Positions 34,198 through 44,189 of a stretch of 59,447 nt of DNA are shown piece after piece. This DNA is from Acetatifactor sp. (GTDB taxonomy: Bacteria; Bacillota; Clostridia; Lachnospirales; Lachnospiraceae). The notes under the pieces are model-generated. The model was not told where the DNA came from. It did no database searches and saw nothing but the letters and a program-made list of their open reading frames with translations. The stretch covers positions 1-59,447 of the forward strand of contig JAILLF010000011.1 in NCBI GenBank assembly GCA_024693365.1. Direction: 5' to 3'. The first letter of the stretch is position 1. Each line of letters starts with the position of its first letter. Both the position numbers and the translations under genes were made by a program.

Positions 34198-35758
34198 ATA
34201 CGTTAAGTTTACGATCATCAGATCAACAGTGATCACCATTTTCATCTGTATGTTGTTTGTGAGAGGCTACGTCCCTTTTGAGAAAGGCGGAGACAATGTT
34301 TTTCACGTTAAGCTGAATGGCGTGGACGTGGGCACGGTGGATGATCCTGCAAAGGCGGAGAAGATGCTTTGGGAAGCCAGGTATCAGATCCAGTCGTCCA
34401 GGGAAGGCTTAACCTTTTTGGAGGCGGAACTGGAATACTCGGGAGAAGAAATCCTTTGGGGATATTTGGATGAAGAGACTTACGTGCGGACCAACATGCT
34501 CTCCATTTTGCAGAGTGCTGTCCAGGTTCCGATGCAAAGAGGATATACCGTAAAGGTAAAGGATTATCTGATCAACCTGGCCAATCAGGGTGAAGTGGAA
34601 TCTCTGTTCCAGACAGCCATTGACAAGTACGACGATTCCGGTAATTTTCAGGTGAAGCTCGTCAGAGACCCGAACAGGGAATTTAGCGTGTTTACCGTGG
34701 TTGTGGAGAATCTGGAGGAGATTGTCGAGGAGGAAGTCGCGGAAGAGAGCTTTCTTGAGGTGGGCGCAATGCCTTATTTAAGCCCGGCGGGAAAGACCTT
34801 CGAGGAGCCGAAGGAAAAGGACTTTGGCGATTTTGAATATGGCGTGCACGACATGAACCTTGCAGAGAACGTGGAGGTGATCAGCGCGTATCTTCCCGCC
34901 AATCAGGTGAAACCCTTGGATGAAGCGGTGGAACATCTTGTTACGGAACAGGAGGTTCCCGTGGAATATACCGTTGTATCGGGAGACACGCTTTCTGAGA
35001 TCGCGCTGAAGGTCAACGTGCCCATGGACCGCATCGTGGAGATGAACAGTGACCTTCTGGATTCCGTAAACACAAGGATCCACGTGGGAGACAAGCTGAT
35101 CATTACGGTGCCTGAGCCGGAGCTTTCCGTGACCAGGAAAGAGACCAAGTATTATGAGGAAATCTATGACGCTGACACGATCTACGTTGAGAATACAAGC
35201 TGGTATACCAGTGAACAGGTAGTCCGCCAGCAACCCTCTGCGGGCTTCCGTAAAATTACCGTTGAGGAAAATTACGTCAACGATACCGTAGTGGAGAGAG
35301 TCATCCTAAAGCAGGAGCTGATCAAGGAGTCTGTTCCTTTGATCATTGAGCGCGGTACGAAGGTTCCTCCTACGTACGTTAAGCCGATCTCCGGCGGTAA
35401 GATTTCTTCCAAATTTGGTAAGAGAAGCGCACCGAAGGCAGGTGCAAGCTCATACCATCAGGGCGTCGACTGGGCAACGCCTACGGGAACGTCCGTCATG
35501 GCATCCTGCGGCGGTACCGTATCGAAGGCAGGCTGGGCAAATGGTTACGGATACTGCGTATTTATTGACCATGAGGACGGCAAGCAGACCAGGTACGGCC
35601 ATCTGTCCAAGGTACTCGTAAAATCCGGCCAGAAGGTAAAACAGGGTGAAAAGATCGCACTGAGTGGAAATACGGGCGTGAGCACGGGACCTCACCTGCA
35701 CTTTGAGATCCGCGTGAACGGAACGGCCGTGGATCCGTTGAAGTACGTTACAAATTAA
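34160..35758 (+). CDS. LysM-G5-M23 cell-wall endopeptidase
   Basis: 532 residues from the ATG at 34160; a TTG four codons upstream is also possible and neither has a strong ribosome site, fitting translational coupling with the overlapping flavin reductase gene. A basic start precedes one membrane helix (about 20-40). A helical extracellular region leads to a LysM domain (VEYTVVSGDTLSEIALKV, about 272-320), a G5 domain (about 325-405) and an M23 (LytM/lysostaphin) domain with HQGVDW and GPHLHFEIR zinc-ligand motifs intact. Such proteins are membrane-tethered peptidoglycan endopeptidases; the LysM binds glycan strands. Confidence 0.9.
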   Translation: MTKRVRKRRKEHKYVKFTIIRSTVITIFICMLFVRGYVPFEKGGDNVFHVKLNGVDVGTVDDPAKAEKMLWEARYQIQSSREGLTFLEAELEYSGEEILWGYLDEETYVRTNMLSILQSAVQVPMQRGYTVKVKDYLINLANQGEVESLFQTAIDKYDDSGNFQVKLVRDPNREFSVFTVVVENLEEIVEEEVAEESFLEVGAMPYLSPAGKTFEEPKEKDFGDFEYGVHDMNLAENVEVISAYLPANQVKPLDEAVEHLVTEQEVPVEYTVVSGDTLSEIALKVNVPMDRIVEMNSDLLDSVNTRIHVGDKLIITVPEPELSVTRKETKYYEEIYDADTIYVENTSWYTSEQVVRQQPSAGFRKITVEENYVNDTVVERVILKQELIKESVPLIIERGTKVPPTYVKPISGGKISSKFGKRSAPKAGASSYHQGVDWATPTGTSVMASCGGTVSKAGWANGYGYCVFIDHEDGKQTRYGHLSKVLVKSGQKVKQGEKIALSGNTGVSTGPHLHFEIRVNGTAVDPLKYVTN

Positions 35759-35775
35759 TGCAAACGCGCGTTCGG

Positions 35776-35804
35776 TTTACAAATCTGCCTTTTTGTGGTA
35801 TGCT
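35776..35804 (+). promoter_or_regulatory. Sigma-A promoter of murA
   Basis: TTTACA (35776-35781), 17-base spacer, TATGCT (35799-35804) preceded by TGG (extended -10). The leader is about 60 bases. Confidence 0.7.
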
Positions 35805-35872
35805 AACCATAATATGGAGTAATGTGGGAAATTGGGTTTGGGAATACTCTATAAAAAAGAGGGATGTTTGAA

Positions 35873-37165
35873 ATGAAACAATATGCGATCAAAGGCGGTA
35901 ATCCGCTGGTGGGAGAGGTTGAGATCGGTGGCAGTAAAAATGCTGCGCTGCCGATTCTTGCCGCTGCCGTGATGACGGATGAAACGGTCTATATCGATAA
36001 CATGCCGGACGTATTCGACACGAACGTGCTGTTGGATGCGCTGAAGACGATTGGCGTCTCCGTGGTTCGCACCGGGAGACACAGCGTGACTATCAACGGC
36101 GGTAATATTTTCTCGAAAGAGATAGAGGATGACAACATCAAGAAGATCCGCGCGGCGTATTATCCCGTCGGCGCGCTTCTTGGAAAGTACCGGGAGGCAT
36201 CCGTGCCTCTTCCCGGCGGCTGTGACATCGGATGTCGCGCGATCGACCAGCACATCAAGGGTTTTCGTGCATTGGGCGCGGAGGTGCTCATCGAGCACGG
36301 TTACATTAAGACTAAGGCAGAAAAGCTGGTCGGAACTCACATTTATATGGACTGTGTCAGCGTTGGCGCGACCATCAACGTCATGATGGCTGCAACGCTT
36401 GCAGAGGGTACCACCATCATCGAGAACTCTGCGAAGGAGCCTCACGTCGTTGACCTTGCGAACTTCCTGAACAGCTGCGGCGCGCATATTAAGGGCGCCG
36501 GTACTGACGTGATCAGGATCAAGGGCGTAAAGAAGCTACATGGCGCGGAATATACCATTATTCCGGACCAGATCGAGGCAGGTACGTTTATGTTCGCGGC
36601 AGCAGTGACGAAGGGCGACCTGATGGTGAAGAACGTGATTCCGAAGCACTTGGAGTCCATCACCGCAAAGCTGATCGAGATTGGCTGTGAGGTGGACGAA
36701 TTTGATGATTGCGTGAGAGTGGTATGTTCGAAGACGATGAAGCCTACGCACGTTAAGACGCTGCCCTATCCTGGCTTTCCGACGGACATGCAGCCGCAGA
36801 TCGCAGTGGCCTTGGGGCTTGCTGACGGCATCAGCATCGTGACGGATACCATTTTTGAAAACCGTTTTAAGTACGTGGACGAGCTCACCCGCATGGGCGC
36901 CAACATCCGCGTGGAGGGTTCCACCGCCATCATCAACGGCGTTAAGAAGTACACGGGAGCAAGTATTTGCGCTCCGGATTTGCGTGCAGGCGCGGCGCTT
37001 GTGACTGCGGCACTTGTTGCTGACGGGTACACCTTGGTGGACGAGGTGAGATATATCCAGAGAGGTTATGAGGACTTCCATTTGAAGCTCAAGGCACTCG
37101 GCGCCCAGATCGAGCTTGTGGAGGATCAGAGAGAATTCCAGAAGTTTAAGCTGAAGACCGGCTGA
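35873..37165 (+). CDS. murA: UDP-N-acetylglucosamine 1-carboxyvinyltransferase
   Basis: 430 residues from the ATG at 35873; AAAGAGGG (35856-35863) is correctly spaced for this codon but abuts an upstream ATG at 35864. K22-N23 of GSKNAALP and C117 in LPGGCDIG (the phosphoenolpyruvate-reactive, fosfomycin-targeted cysteine) are present, with the TDMQPQ segment near 310. The enzyme performs the first committed step of peptidoglycan synthesis, transferring enolpyruvate to UDP-GlcNAc. Clostridia often carry two MurA forms; this is a complete one. It has its own promoter and follows the M23 peptidase. Confidence 0.95.
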   Translation: MKQYAIKGGNPLVGEVEIGGSKNAALPILAAAVMTDETVYIDNMPDVFDTNVLLDALKTIGVSVVRTGRHSVTINGGNIFSKEIEDDNIKKIRAAYYPVGALLGKYREASVPLPGGCDIGCRAIDQHIKGFRALGAEVLIEHGYIKTKAEKLVGTHIYMDCVSVGATINVMMAATLAEGTTIIENSAKEPHVVDLANFLNSCGAHIKGAGTDVIRIKGVKKLHGAEYTIIPDQIEAGTFMFAAAVTKGDLMVKNVIPKHLESITAKLIEIGCEVDEFDDCVRVVCSKTMKPTHVKTLPYPGFPTDMQPQIAVALGLADGISIVTDTIFENRFKYVDELTRMGANIRVEGSTAIINGVKKYTGASICAPDLRAGAALVTAALVADGYTLVDEVRYIQRGYEDFHLKLKALGAQIELVEDQREFQKFKLKTG

Positions 37166-37212
37166 CCGGAAATAGATCTTCTTGATCATTTTGATCATTT
37201 TGAAAAATTCGG

Positions 37213-37241
37213 TTGACAAATCGCCATTCCGGTTGTAATGT
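37213..37241 (+). promoter_or_regulatory. Sigma-A promoter of the metK riboswitch transcript
   Basis: TTGACA (37213-37218), 17-base spacer, TAATGT (37236-37241). It lies about 30 bases before the SAM aptamer. Confidence 0.75.
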
Positions 37242-37273
37242 TAGTTACTGTAATACAATTTTATATTTGATTT

Positions 37274-37374
37274 CTCTTATTCAGAGTGGTGGAGATACAT
37301 AGGATCTGTGAAACCACGGCAACCCCGAGAAGGAAGGTGCCTACCTGAGCGAAAGAAATTTCGAACAATAAGAG
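37274..37374 (+). promoter_or_regulatory. SAM-I (S-box) riboswitch aptamer
   Basis: P1 is CTCTTATT (37274-37281) pairing with AATAAGAG (37367-37374). Between them are the conserved SAM-I elements: AGAGTGGTGGAG, ACCACGGCAACC (P2/P3 junction and pseudoknot region), GGAAGGTGC, and a GAAAGAAATTTC-type P4. The downstream terminator at 37392-37426 would be formed when SAM is bound. The controlled gene is metK, so this is feedback on SAM synthesis. Confidence 0.93.
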
Positions 37375-37391
37375 GATTTGATACCGTAACC

Positions 37392-37426
37392 AAGTCCGCT
37401 TATGAAGTAAGCGGACTTCTTTGGTT
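37392..37426 (+). terminator. Riboswitch expression-platform terminator
   Basis: Perfect 11-bp stem AAGTCCGCTTA (37392-37402) / TAAGCGGACTT (37408-37418), followed by CTTTGGTTTT, directly between the SAM aptamer and metK. Confidence 0.85.
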
Positions 37427-37449
37427 TTAAAAAAGAAAAAGGAGATACC

Positions 37450-38643
37450 ATGGAGAAAAGATTATTTACTTCCGAATCTGTAACTGAAGGACATCCCGAT
37501 AAGATCTGCGACGCCGTGAGTGATGCCGTGCTGGACGCTCTGATGGCGCAGGATCCCTATAGCCGCGTGGCTTGTGAAACCTGTACGAAGACTGGTTTTG
37601 TGCTTGTCATGGGAGAAATCACCACGAAGGCAAACGTCAACGTGACTGACATTGTAAGGAAGACCGTAACGGAGATCGGTTATGATTCCTCCGAAAAGGG
37701 CTTTGACGGAAACACCTGCGGCGTGATCGTGGCACTCGAAAAGCAGTCTCCCGACATTGCGATGGGCGTAGATAAAGCGCTTGAGGCAAGAAACGGCGAG
37801 AAGGACATGGACGATGAGGCGCTTGATGCCATAGGCGCCGGCGACCAGGGCATGATGTTTGGCTATGCAACCGATGAGACCCCGGAACTGATGCCGTATC
37901 CCATTTCCCTGGCACACAAGCTGACGAGAAAGCTGACCGAGGTACGCAAGAACGGAACGCTTTCCTATCTTCGCCCCGACGGCAAGAGCCAGGTTTCCGT
38001 GGAATATGACGAGAACGGAAAGCCCTTCCGTCTGGAGGCAGTCGTTCTTTCCACCCAGCATGACGCAAACGTGACGCAGGAGCAGATCCATAAGGATATC
38101 AAGAAATACGTGTTTGACGAGGTGCTTCCCGCAAAGATGATCGACGAGAACACGAAGTTCTTCATCAATCCCACCGGTCGTTTCGTGATCGGCGGACCTG
38201 CCGGAGACAGCGGACTGACCGGCCGAAAGATCATTGTTGACACCTACGGCGGATATGCCCGTCACGGCGGCGGAGCCTTCTCCGGAAAGGATTGCACGAA
38301 GGTGGACAGAAGCGCGGCATACGCGGCACGTTACGTGGCAAAGAATATCGTTGCCGCAGGACTTGCAAAAAAGTGTGAGATCCAGCTTTCCTATGCGATT
38401 GGCGTGGCTCATCCCACCTCCGTCATGGTGGACACCTTTGGAACCGGTAAGCTTTCGGACGAGAAGCTGGTGAATATCATTCGTGAGAACTTCGACCTTC
38501 GTCCCGCGGGCATCATCAAGATGCTGGATCTCAGAAGACCCATTTATCGCGCAACTGCGGCATATGGTCACTTCGGACGCACCGACGTTGACCTGCCTTG
38601 GGAGAAGACCGACAAGATCGACGTATTAAAGAAATATCTGTAA
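37450..38643 (+). CDS. metK: S-adenosylmethionine synthetase
   Basis: 397 residues; ATG with AAAGGAG upstream. Family blocks are complete: [17 protein letters not shown] near the start, [12 protein letters not shown], the P-loop-like [18 protein letters not shown] and the C-terminal [18 protein letters not shown]. The enzyme makes SAM from methionine and ATP as a cytosolic tetramer. Expression is governed by the SAM-I riboswitch upstream. The gene is closed by a palindromic terminator. Confidence 0.97.
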   Translation: MEKRLFTSESVTEGHPDKICDAVSDAVLDALMAQDPYSRVACETCTKTGFVLVMGEITTKANVNVTDIVRKTVTEIGYDSSEKGFDGNTCGVIVALEKQSPDIAMGVDKALEARNGEKDMDDEALDAIGAGDQGMMFGYATDETPELMPYPISLAHKLTRKLTEVRKNGTLSYLRPDGKSQVSVEYDENGKPFRLEAVVLSTQHDANVTQEQIHKDIKKYVFDEVLPAKMIDENTKFFINPTGRFVIGGPAGDSGLTGRKIIVDTYGGYARHGGGAFSGKDCTKVDRSAAYAARYVAKNIVAAGLAKKCEIQLSYAIGVAHPTSVMVDTFGTGKLSDEKLVNIIRENFDLRPAGIIKMLDLRRPIYRATAAYGHFGRTDVDLPWEKTDKIDVLKKYL

Positions 38644-38656
38644 GGAAACCTAAAAA

Positions 38657-38686
38657 GGATCAGGTGACGTCGCCTGATCCTTTTTT
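38657..38686 (+). terminator. Intrinsic terminator of metK
   Basis: GGATCAGGTGAC / GTCGCCTGATCC (38657-38680) followed by six T. Confidence 0.85.
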
Positions 38687-38743
38687 GCACGATAAAGTTG
38701 TTTAACGTGCAGATTTGCGGTCTTTCTTCGGCAGGCATAGGTT

Positions 38744-38752
38744 TGATATGCT
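38744..38752 (+). promoter_or_regulatory. Possible extended -10 element
   Basis: TGA-TATGCT lies 45 bases before the GTG of the small membrane protein gene; no clear -35 element accompanies it. Confidence 0.35.
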
Positions 38753-38796
38753 TATGACATGGAAGCAATCCGGCAGATGCGAAAGGAGAAAGTAAC

Positions 38797-39168
38797 GTGG
38801 AAATACTTTTTGAATTCTTATTTCTCGTTCCTGAATTGTTTTTTGACATGCTTGGCATTCATGGGTTCACGACAAACGGCAGGAAGAAACGTAAGTTTTC
38901 CGGGGAAGAGAGCGGCACGATTTATTTGATCGCGAGACGCATGGAAAACATGTCGCCGGAGGGAAGAAGGAGGATGGTCAGGTTTAACGGCGTTACGTTC
39001 CTTTTGATTGCCTTGGGAACGTTCGCGATTGGCATTCTTACGATCGGACTGATGAGTTCGATCTCGGGATGGTTTTGGATTCCGGGCGTGGCCATTGAGA
39101 TTCTCATGGCAGTTTTGGCATACGGTTGCTGGAAAAGGAAAGCGTTGGAGATGACGGCTGGAGCGTAA
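38797..39168 (+). CDS. Small membrane protein of unknown function
   Basis: 123 residues; GTG start with AAAGGAGAAAG upstream. A hydrophobic N-terminal segment (1-20) is followed by a basic loop (GRKKRKF), then two membrane helices (about 65-85 and 90-112) and a short tail. No family is recognised. It lies between metK and dnaE and has a possible extended -10 promoter of its own. Function unknown. Confidence 0.6.
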   Translation: MEILFEFLFLVPELFFDMLGIHGFTTNGRKKRKFSGEESGTIYLIARRMENMSPEGRRRMVRFNGVTFLLIALGTFAIGILTIGLMSSISGWFWIPGVAIEILMAVLAYGCWKRKALEMTAGA

Positions 39169-39185
39169 AAAAGCCGAACCCTTGA

Positions 39186-39214
39186 TTGTAAAAGTGGCGG
39201 AAATATGGTACGAT
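39186..39214 (+). promoter_or_regulatory. Sigma-A promoter of dnaE
   Basis: TTGTAA (39186-39191), 17-base spacer, TACGAT (39209-39214) preceded by TGG (extended -10). It excludes the in-frame ATG at 39213 as the start. Confidence 0.6.
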
Positions 39215-39263
39215 GGATATGTCGCCGGCTTGGCGATCAGAGGTGATGGAAAGAGGCGAGGGC

Positions 39264-42200
39264 ATGGCATTTGTACATCTTCACGTTCACACGGAATATT
39301 CTCTTTTGGATGGAGCAAATAAGATCAAGGAGTACGTGCGCAGGGTAAAGGAACTGGGCATGGACAGTGCTGCCATCACGGATCACGGCGTGATGTACGG
39401 CGTGATCGATTTTTATCGCGCGGCGAGGGAGGCGGGAATCAAGCCCATCCTTGGCTGCGAAGTTTACGTGGCGCCGAATTCCAGATTTGATAAGGAGACG
39501 ACGGGCGGTGAAGAGAGATACAATCACCTGGTTCTCCTCGCGGAGAATAATACGGGTTACGCCAATCTGACGAAGATTGTGAGCAAGGGCTTCACGGAGG
39601 GCTATTATTATAAGCCTCGCGTGGATTTTGAGGTGCTGGAGAAGTACCATGAGGGCATCATCGCGCTGTCAGCGTGCCTTGCGGGCGAGGTGCCCAGATA
39701 TATTCAAAAGGGTCTGTTCGACGAGGCGCGAAAATGTGCAAAGAAATATGAGGATTGTTTTGGCAAGGGAAATTATTTTCTGGAGCTCCAGGATCACGGC
39801 ATTCCGGAACAGCGGATCGTCAACACGGAACTGCTTCGCATGAGCAAGGAGCTTGACATTCCCTTGGTGTGCACAAATGACGTGCACTATACTTATGCGG
39901 AGGACGCGGAGCCGCATGACATCCTGCTCTGCCTGCAGACGGGGAAGCGTCTCGCGGACGATGACCGAATGCGCTATGAGGGCGGACAGTATTACGTAAA
40001 GAGCGAAGAGGAGATGAAAGGGCTGTTCCCCTATGCGTGGGAGGCCGTGGAAAATACGCAGCGGATTGCGGACCGCTGTAACGTGGAAATCAAATTTGGG
40101 GAGACAAAGCTGCCGCATTATGAAGTGCCGGAAAGCTATGATTCCTGGAGTTATTTGAATAAATTGTGCAATGACGGTCTGATCGCCAGATACGGGCGGG
40201 ATCTCTTGCACGTGGAGAATTCCTGGGAGCCCGTGAATCTTCCGGAGGATCCGGAAAGCTATGACGCCCTTTTGAAGGAAGTGATGGGCCGGCAGGCCGG
40301 CGACACCGGCCAGACCTATGGCGAGCGATTGTCCTATGAGCTTGGGATCATAAAGCGCATGGGCTACGTCGATTATTTCCTGATCGTTTGGGATTTTATC
40401 AATTATGCAAAGGAAAACGACATTCCCGTTGGCCCGGGGCGTGGCTCCGCAGCCGGGAGCATTGTTTCCTATTGCCTTAAGATCACTAACATCGATCCGA
40501 TCAGATACAGCCTCCTGTTTGAGCGTTTCCTCAATCCGGAGCGCGTGTCCATGCCCGATATTGACATTGACTTTTGCTTTGAGAGAAGGCAGGAGGTCAT
40601 CGATTACGTGAGCCGCAAGTACGGCGCGGAGAAGGTCGTGCAGATCGTGACCTTCGGTACGCTGGCGGCGCGCGGCGTGATCCGTGACGTCGGCCGGGCA
40701 ATGGACCTGCCCTATGCCTACGTGGACAAGATTGCGAAGATGGTTCCGCAGGAGCTGAACATAACGCTGGATCTTGCGCTGGAAAAGAATCCGGAGCTTC
40801 GAAAGCTTTATGAGGAGGATGAGCAGGTACGGTATCTCATTGACATGTGCAAGCGGCTGGAGGGTTTGCCGAGACATACCTCCATGCACGCGGCCGGAGT
40901 CGTGATCTGCCCGAAGGCGGCAGATGAGTTTGTGCCGCTGTCGCGGGGCAGTGACGGTGCGATCACGACGCAGTTTACCATGACGACGCTGGAAGAACTG
41001 GGCCTTTTGAAGATGGACTTCCTGGGGCTTAGAACCTTGACCGTGATCCATGACGCCGTGAATTTTGTGGAGAAGAGCCAGGGCATCAGACTGGACATGG
41101 ACAGGCTTGATTATAATGACCCGAAGGTGCTTGCCTATATTGGAACGGGCAAGACCGAGGGCGTGTTCCAGCTGGAAAGCGGCGGAATGAAGAGCTTCAT
41201 GAAGGAGCTTCGTCCGGGGAGCCTCGAGGACGTCATAGCGGGAATTTCCCTGTATCGTCCGGGCCCCATGGATTTCATCCCCAAATATCTCAAGGGCAAG
41301 AATGACGCGGGAAGCGTGACCTATTCCTGCCCGCAGTTAGAGCCGATCTTGCAGCCGACCCATGGATGCATCGTGTATCAGGAGCAGGTAATGCAGATCG
41401 TTCGTGACCTTGGCGGATACACGCTTGGCCGAAGCGACCTTGTGCGCCGCGCCATGAGCAAAAAGAAGCAGTCCGTCATGGAGAAGGAGCGAGCAAACTT
41501 TGTCTACGGCAATCCGGAGGAGGGCGTGCCCGGATGTGCGGCGAACGGCATCAGTGAAAAAGTGGCCAGCCACATCTATGACGAGATGATGGATTTTGCA
41601 AAATATGCATTTAATAAGTCACACGCGGCCTGCTATGCCGTAGTGGCTTACCAGACGGCGTTCTTAAAGTATTATTATCCCGTGGAATTTATGGCTGCGC
41701 TGATGACCTCCGTCATTGATAACTCTTCCAAGGTATCGGAGTATATTTTAACGTGCCGCAGCATGGGGATCGAGGTGCTGCCGCCTGACGTGAATCAGGG
41801 CGAGAGTGGATTTTCCGTGCAGGACGGCAAGATCCGTTATTCCCTGACGGCGATCAAGGGCGTCGGAAGGCCCATCATAGAAGCGCTTGCCGAGGAGAGA
41901 AGAGTTGGCGGGCCCTTTACCAACATTAAGGATTTTATTACGCGCATGTCGGAGCATGACATTAATAAGCGCGTCATCGAGAGCTGCATCAAGGCAGGCG
42001 CGCTCGATAGTCTCGGCGGCACGAGAAAGCAGTTCATGGCAGTCTACTCCCAGATCATGGAACGGATCGTGCACGACCGAAAGAACAGCATGGCGGGACA
42101 GCTGACGCTCTTCGACATTGTGGCGGATGACCAGAAGGAAGAGTTTGACGTGGTACTTCCGAAGGTCGGTGAATATGACAAGGAAATGCTGTTACAGTTT

Positions 42201-43025
42201 GAAAAGGAAGTACTTGGCGTCTACGTCAGCGGACATCCGCTGGAGGCATGGCAGGAGCTTTGGAGACGTCAGATCACTAACACCAGTTTGGACTTTGCCA
42301 TCGATGAGGAGACGGGAGAGCCGAAGGTGAATGATCAGGCGACGGTCATCGTGGGCGGCATGATCACGGGGAAAAACGTGAAATATACGAAGAATAATGA
42401 GGCCATGGCGTTCATTAACATTGAGGACTTGGTCGGAGGTCTCGAAATCATCGTATTCCCCAAGACGTATTCAGAATGTGGATCCCTCATGCTGGAGGAC
42501 GCGAAGGTGTTTGTCAAGGGAAGGGTTTCCCTGAAGGAAGACCGTGACGGCAATCCCGTCTGTAACGTCATCTGTGAGCAGATGGCTAGCTTTGAGGAGG
42601 CGAAGGAGAGAGCGGATGCAAAGTCTGGCCCGATCTTTCAGGACAGGCGCGGCAGCCGGGAGGGCAACGGAAGAAGCTGGACGCCCGGAAATGCGGGGAG
42701 CGGCTGGCAGGGTGGCCGTCGGGACGCCATGCCAAATGCAGGCAGCGCGCAGGGCGGCGGCCAGGCGAACGTAAGGCCCAGTGTCAAAAAGCTTCCCAAT
42801 GGCGTGTGGATCCAATTTGAGACAATGGAGCAGTTTAAGCAGCGGGAGCAGGAGCTCTTGGATGCGATTGCGGATTCTGACGGAGATGACAATGTTGTCA
42901 TTTATATAAAGGAAAATAAACAGATCCGTACGCTTCCCGCAAACCGTTGCGTAAAGGCAGATGACGGCTTGAAAAACCGTCTTGGCGTGATTTTTGGTGC
43001 AGAAAACGTAAAATTCCGTTTGTGA
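39264..43025 (+). CDS. dnaE: DNA polymerase III alpha subunit (DnaE type)
   Basis: 1253 residues from the ATG at 39264 with GAGGCGAGGG upstream. An N-terminal PHP domain (VHLHVHTEYSLLDG near residue 4) leads into the palm with GPGRGSAAGSIVSY and the catalytic MPDIDIDF triad segment. The helix-hairpin-helix, an OB-fold (VIVGGMITGKNVKYT) and the tail follow. It catalyses DNA synthesis; in Firmicutes DnaE usually works with PolC, which is not in this window. A Gly-rich linker of about 40 residues (near 1130-1175) separates the OB-fold from the C-terminal piece and looks lineage-specific. Confidence 0.95.
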   Translation: MAFVHLHVHTEYSLLDGANKIKEYVRRVKELGMDSAAITDHGVMYGVIDFYRAAREAGIKPILGCEVYVAPNSRFDKETTGGEERYNHLVLLAENNTGYANLTKIVSKGFTEGYYYKPRVDFEVLEKYHEGIIALSACLAGEVPRYIQKGLFDEARKCAKKYEDCFGKGNYFLELQDHGIPEQRIVNTELLRMSKELDIPLVCTNDVHYTYAEDAEPHDILLCLQTGKRLADDDRMRYEGGQYYVKSEEEMKGLFPYAWEAVENTQRIADRCNVEIKFGETKLPHYEVPESYDSWSYLNKLCNDGLIARYGRDLLHVENSWEPVNLPEDPESYDALLKEVMGRQAGDTGQTYGERLSYELGIIKRMGYVDYFLIVWDFINYAKENDIPVGPGRGSAAGSIVSYCLKITNIDPIRYSLLFERFLNPERVSMPDIDIDFCFERRQEVIDYVSRKYGAEKVVQIVTFGTLAARGVIRDVGRAMDLPYAYVDKIAKMVPQELNITLDLALEKNPELRKLYEEDEQVRYLIDMCKRLEGLPRHTSMHAAGVVICPKAADEFVPLSRGSDGAITTQFTMTTLEELGLLKMDFLGLRTLTVIHDAVNFVEKSQGIRLDMDRLDYNDPKVLAYIGTGKTEGVFQLESGGMKSFMKELRPGSLEDVIAGISLYRPGPMDFIPKYLKGKNDAGSVTYSCPQLEPILQPTHGCIVYQEQVMQIVRDLGGYTLGRSDLVRRAMSKKKQSVMEKERANFVYGNPEEGVPGCAANGISEKVASHIYDEMMDFAKYAFNKSHAACYAVVAYQTAFLKYYYPVEFMAALMTSVIDNSSKVSEYILTCRSMGIEVLPPDVNQGESGFSVQDGKIRYSLTAIKGVGRPIIEALAEERRVGGPFTNIKDFITRMSEHDINKRVIESCIKAGALDSLGGTRKQFMAVYSQIMERIVHDRKNSMAGQLTLFDIVADDQKEEFDVVLPKVGEYDKEMLLQFEKEVLGVYVSGHPLEAWQELWRRQITNTSLDFAIDEETGEPKVNDQATVIVGGMITGKNVKYTKNNEAMAFINIEDLVGGLEIIVFPKTYSECGSLMLEDAKVFVKGRVSLKEDRDGNPVCNVICEQMASFEEAKERADAKSGPIFQDRRGSREGNGRSWTPGNAGSGWQGGRRDAMPNAGSAQGGGQANVRPSVKKLPNGVWIQFETMEQFKQREQELLDAIADSDGDDNVVIYIKENKQIRTLPANRCVKADDGLKNRLGVIFGAENVKFRL

Positions 43026-43029
43026 CCTA

Positions 43030-43058
43030 TTGAAATACGGAAAAAAATAGATTAAAAT
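43030..43058 (+). promoter_or_regulatory. Sigma-A promoter of pfkA
   Basis: TTGAAA (43030-43035), 17-base spacer, TAAAAT (43053-43058), about 43 bases before the ATG. Confidence 0.7.
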
Positions 43059-43100
43059 ATTTTCTGACGTAATTTTGCGGACAAATTGGGAGGAAACACA

Positions 43101-44093
43101 ATGGAAAAAGAGATCAGAACAATTGGCGTTTTGACCAGCGGCGGCGATGCACCCGGAATGAACGCGGCAATCCGTGCCGTGGTTCGTACCTCCATTGCCA
43201 GAGGAATTAAAGTAAAAGGAATCAAGAAAGGCTATCAGGGCCTTTTAAATGAAGAGATCGTAGACCTGGAAGCAAAGGACGTGTCCGACATTATACAGAG
43301 AGGCGGTACCATTCTTGGTACGGCACGTTGCCTGGAATTCAAGACTAAGGAAGGTCAGCAGAAGGGCGCGGACATTTGCCGGAAGTATGGCATTGACGGT
43401 ATCGTGGTCATTGGCGGCGACGGTTCCTACCGCGGAGCGCAGGCACTTTCCAGACTTGGGATCAACACCATCGGCCTTCCCGGCACCATCGACCTTGACA
43501 TCGCGTGCACGGATTACACCATTGGATTTGATACGGCAGTGAATACGGCAATGCAAGCCATCGACAAGGTTAAGGATACTTCCTCCTCACACGAGCGCTG
43601 CAGCATCATCGAGGTTATGGGACGTGATGCAGGCTACATTGCACTTTGGTGCGGCATCGCAAACGGCGCCGAGGACATTCTGCTTCCTGAAAAATATGAT
43701 TATAATGAGCAGGAACTCATCAATAACATCATCCGCAGCCGTCGTCTTGGAAAGACGCATCACATCATCATCAATGCGGAGGGCATTGGCCATTCCGTAT
43801 CCATGGCTAGACGAATCGAGGCAGCGACCGGCATTGAGACCAGAGCTACCATTCTCGGTTACATGCAGCGCGGCGGCGAACCCAGCGCAAAGGATCGTTA
43901 CTATGCATCCATCATGGGAGCTAACGCGGTCGATCTTTTGAGAAACGGGAAGACGAATCGCGTGGTTGGATATAAGGATGGCAAGTTCGTGGACTTCGAC
44001 ATCGAGGAAGCGCTTCAGATGACGAAAACCGTTGATGAGAGAGAGTTTGAGATTTCCAGACTGCTCTCCGTCATGGATGAGAAGGAAAGATAA
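43101..44093 (+). CDS. pfkA: ATP-dependent 6-phosphofructokinase
   Basis: 330 residues from the ATG at 43101 with GGGAGG upstream. TSGGDAPGMNAAIRA (12-26), GGDGS (105-109) and the PGTIDLD segment with catalytic D131 and D133 are intact, followed by the effector/substrate block MGRDAGYIALW. It phosphorylates fructose 6-phosphate in glycolysis. The GGDGS form (rather than PPi-enzyme GGDDS) indicates ATP as donor. It has its own promoter and terminator. Confidence 0.96.
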   Translation: MEKEIRTIGVLTSGGDAPGMNAAIRAVVRTSIARGIKVKGIKKGYQGLLNEEIVDLEAKDVSDIIQRGGTILGTARCLEFKTKEGQQKGADICRKYGIDGIVVIGGDGSYRGAQALSRLGINTIGLPGTIDLDIACTDYTIGFDTAVNTAMQAIDKVKDTSSSHERCSIIEVMGRDAGYIALWCGIANGAEDILLPEKYDYNEQELINNIIRSRRLGKTHHIIINAEGIGHSVSMARRIEAATGIETRATILGYMQRGGEPSAKDRYYASIMGANAVDLLRNGKTNRVVGYKDGKFVDFDIEEALQMTKTVDEREFEISRLLSVMDEKER

Positions 44094-44100
44094 GAATCCG

Positions 44101-44134
44101 GCGGTTATGCCCACGCGGCGTAACCGCTTTTTTT
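44101..44134 (+). terminator. Intrinsic terminator of pfkA
   Basis: GCGGTTA (44101-44107) / TAACCGC (44121-44127) with further G-C pairing inside the loop, followed by seven T. Confidence 0.8.
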
Positions 44135-44189
44135 GCACGATACGGCCGTCAAGCGAGGATCGTGCTACCCTATCATAAGGAGCTTTGAC

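Noticed and set aside
39669..41051. 460-codon minus-strand frame inside dnaE
   Set aside because: Antisense shadow of a complete polymerase gene.
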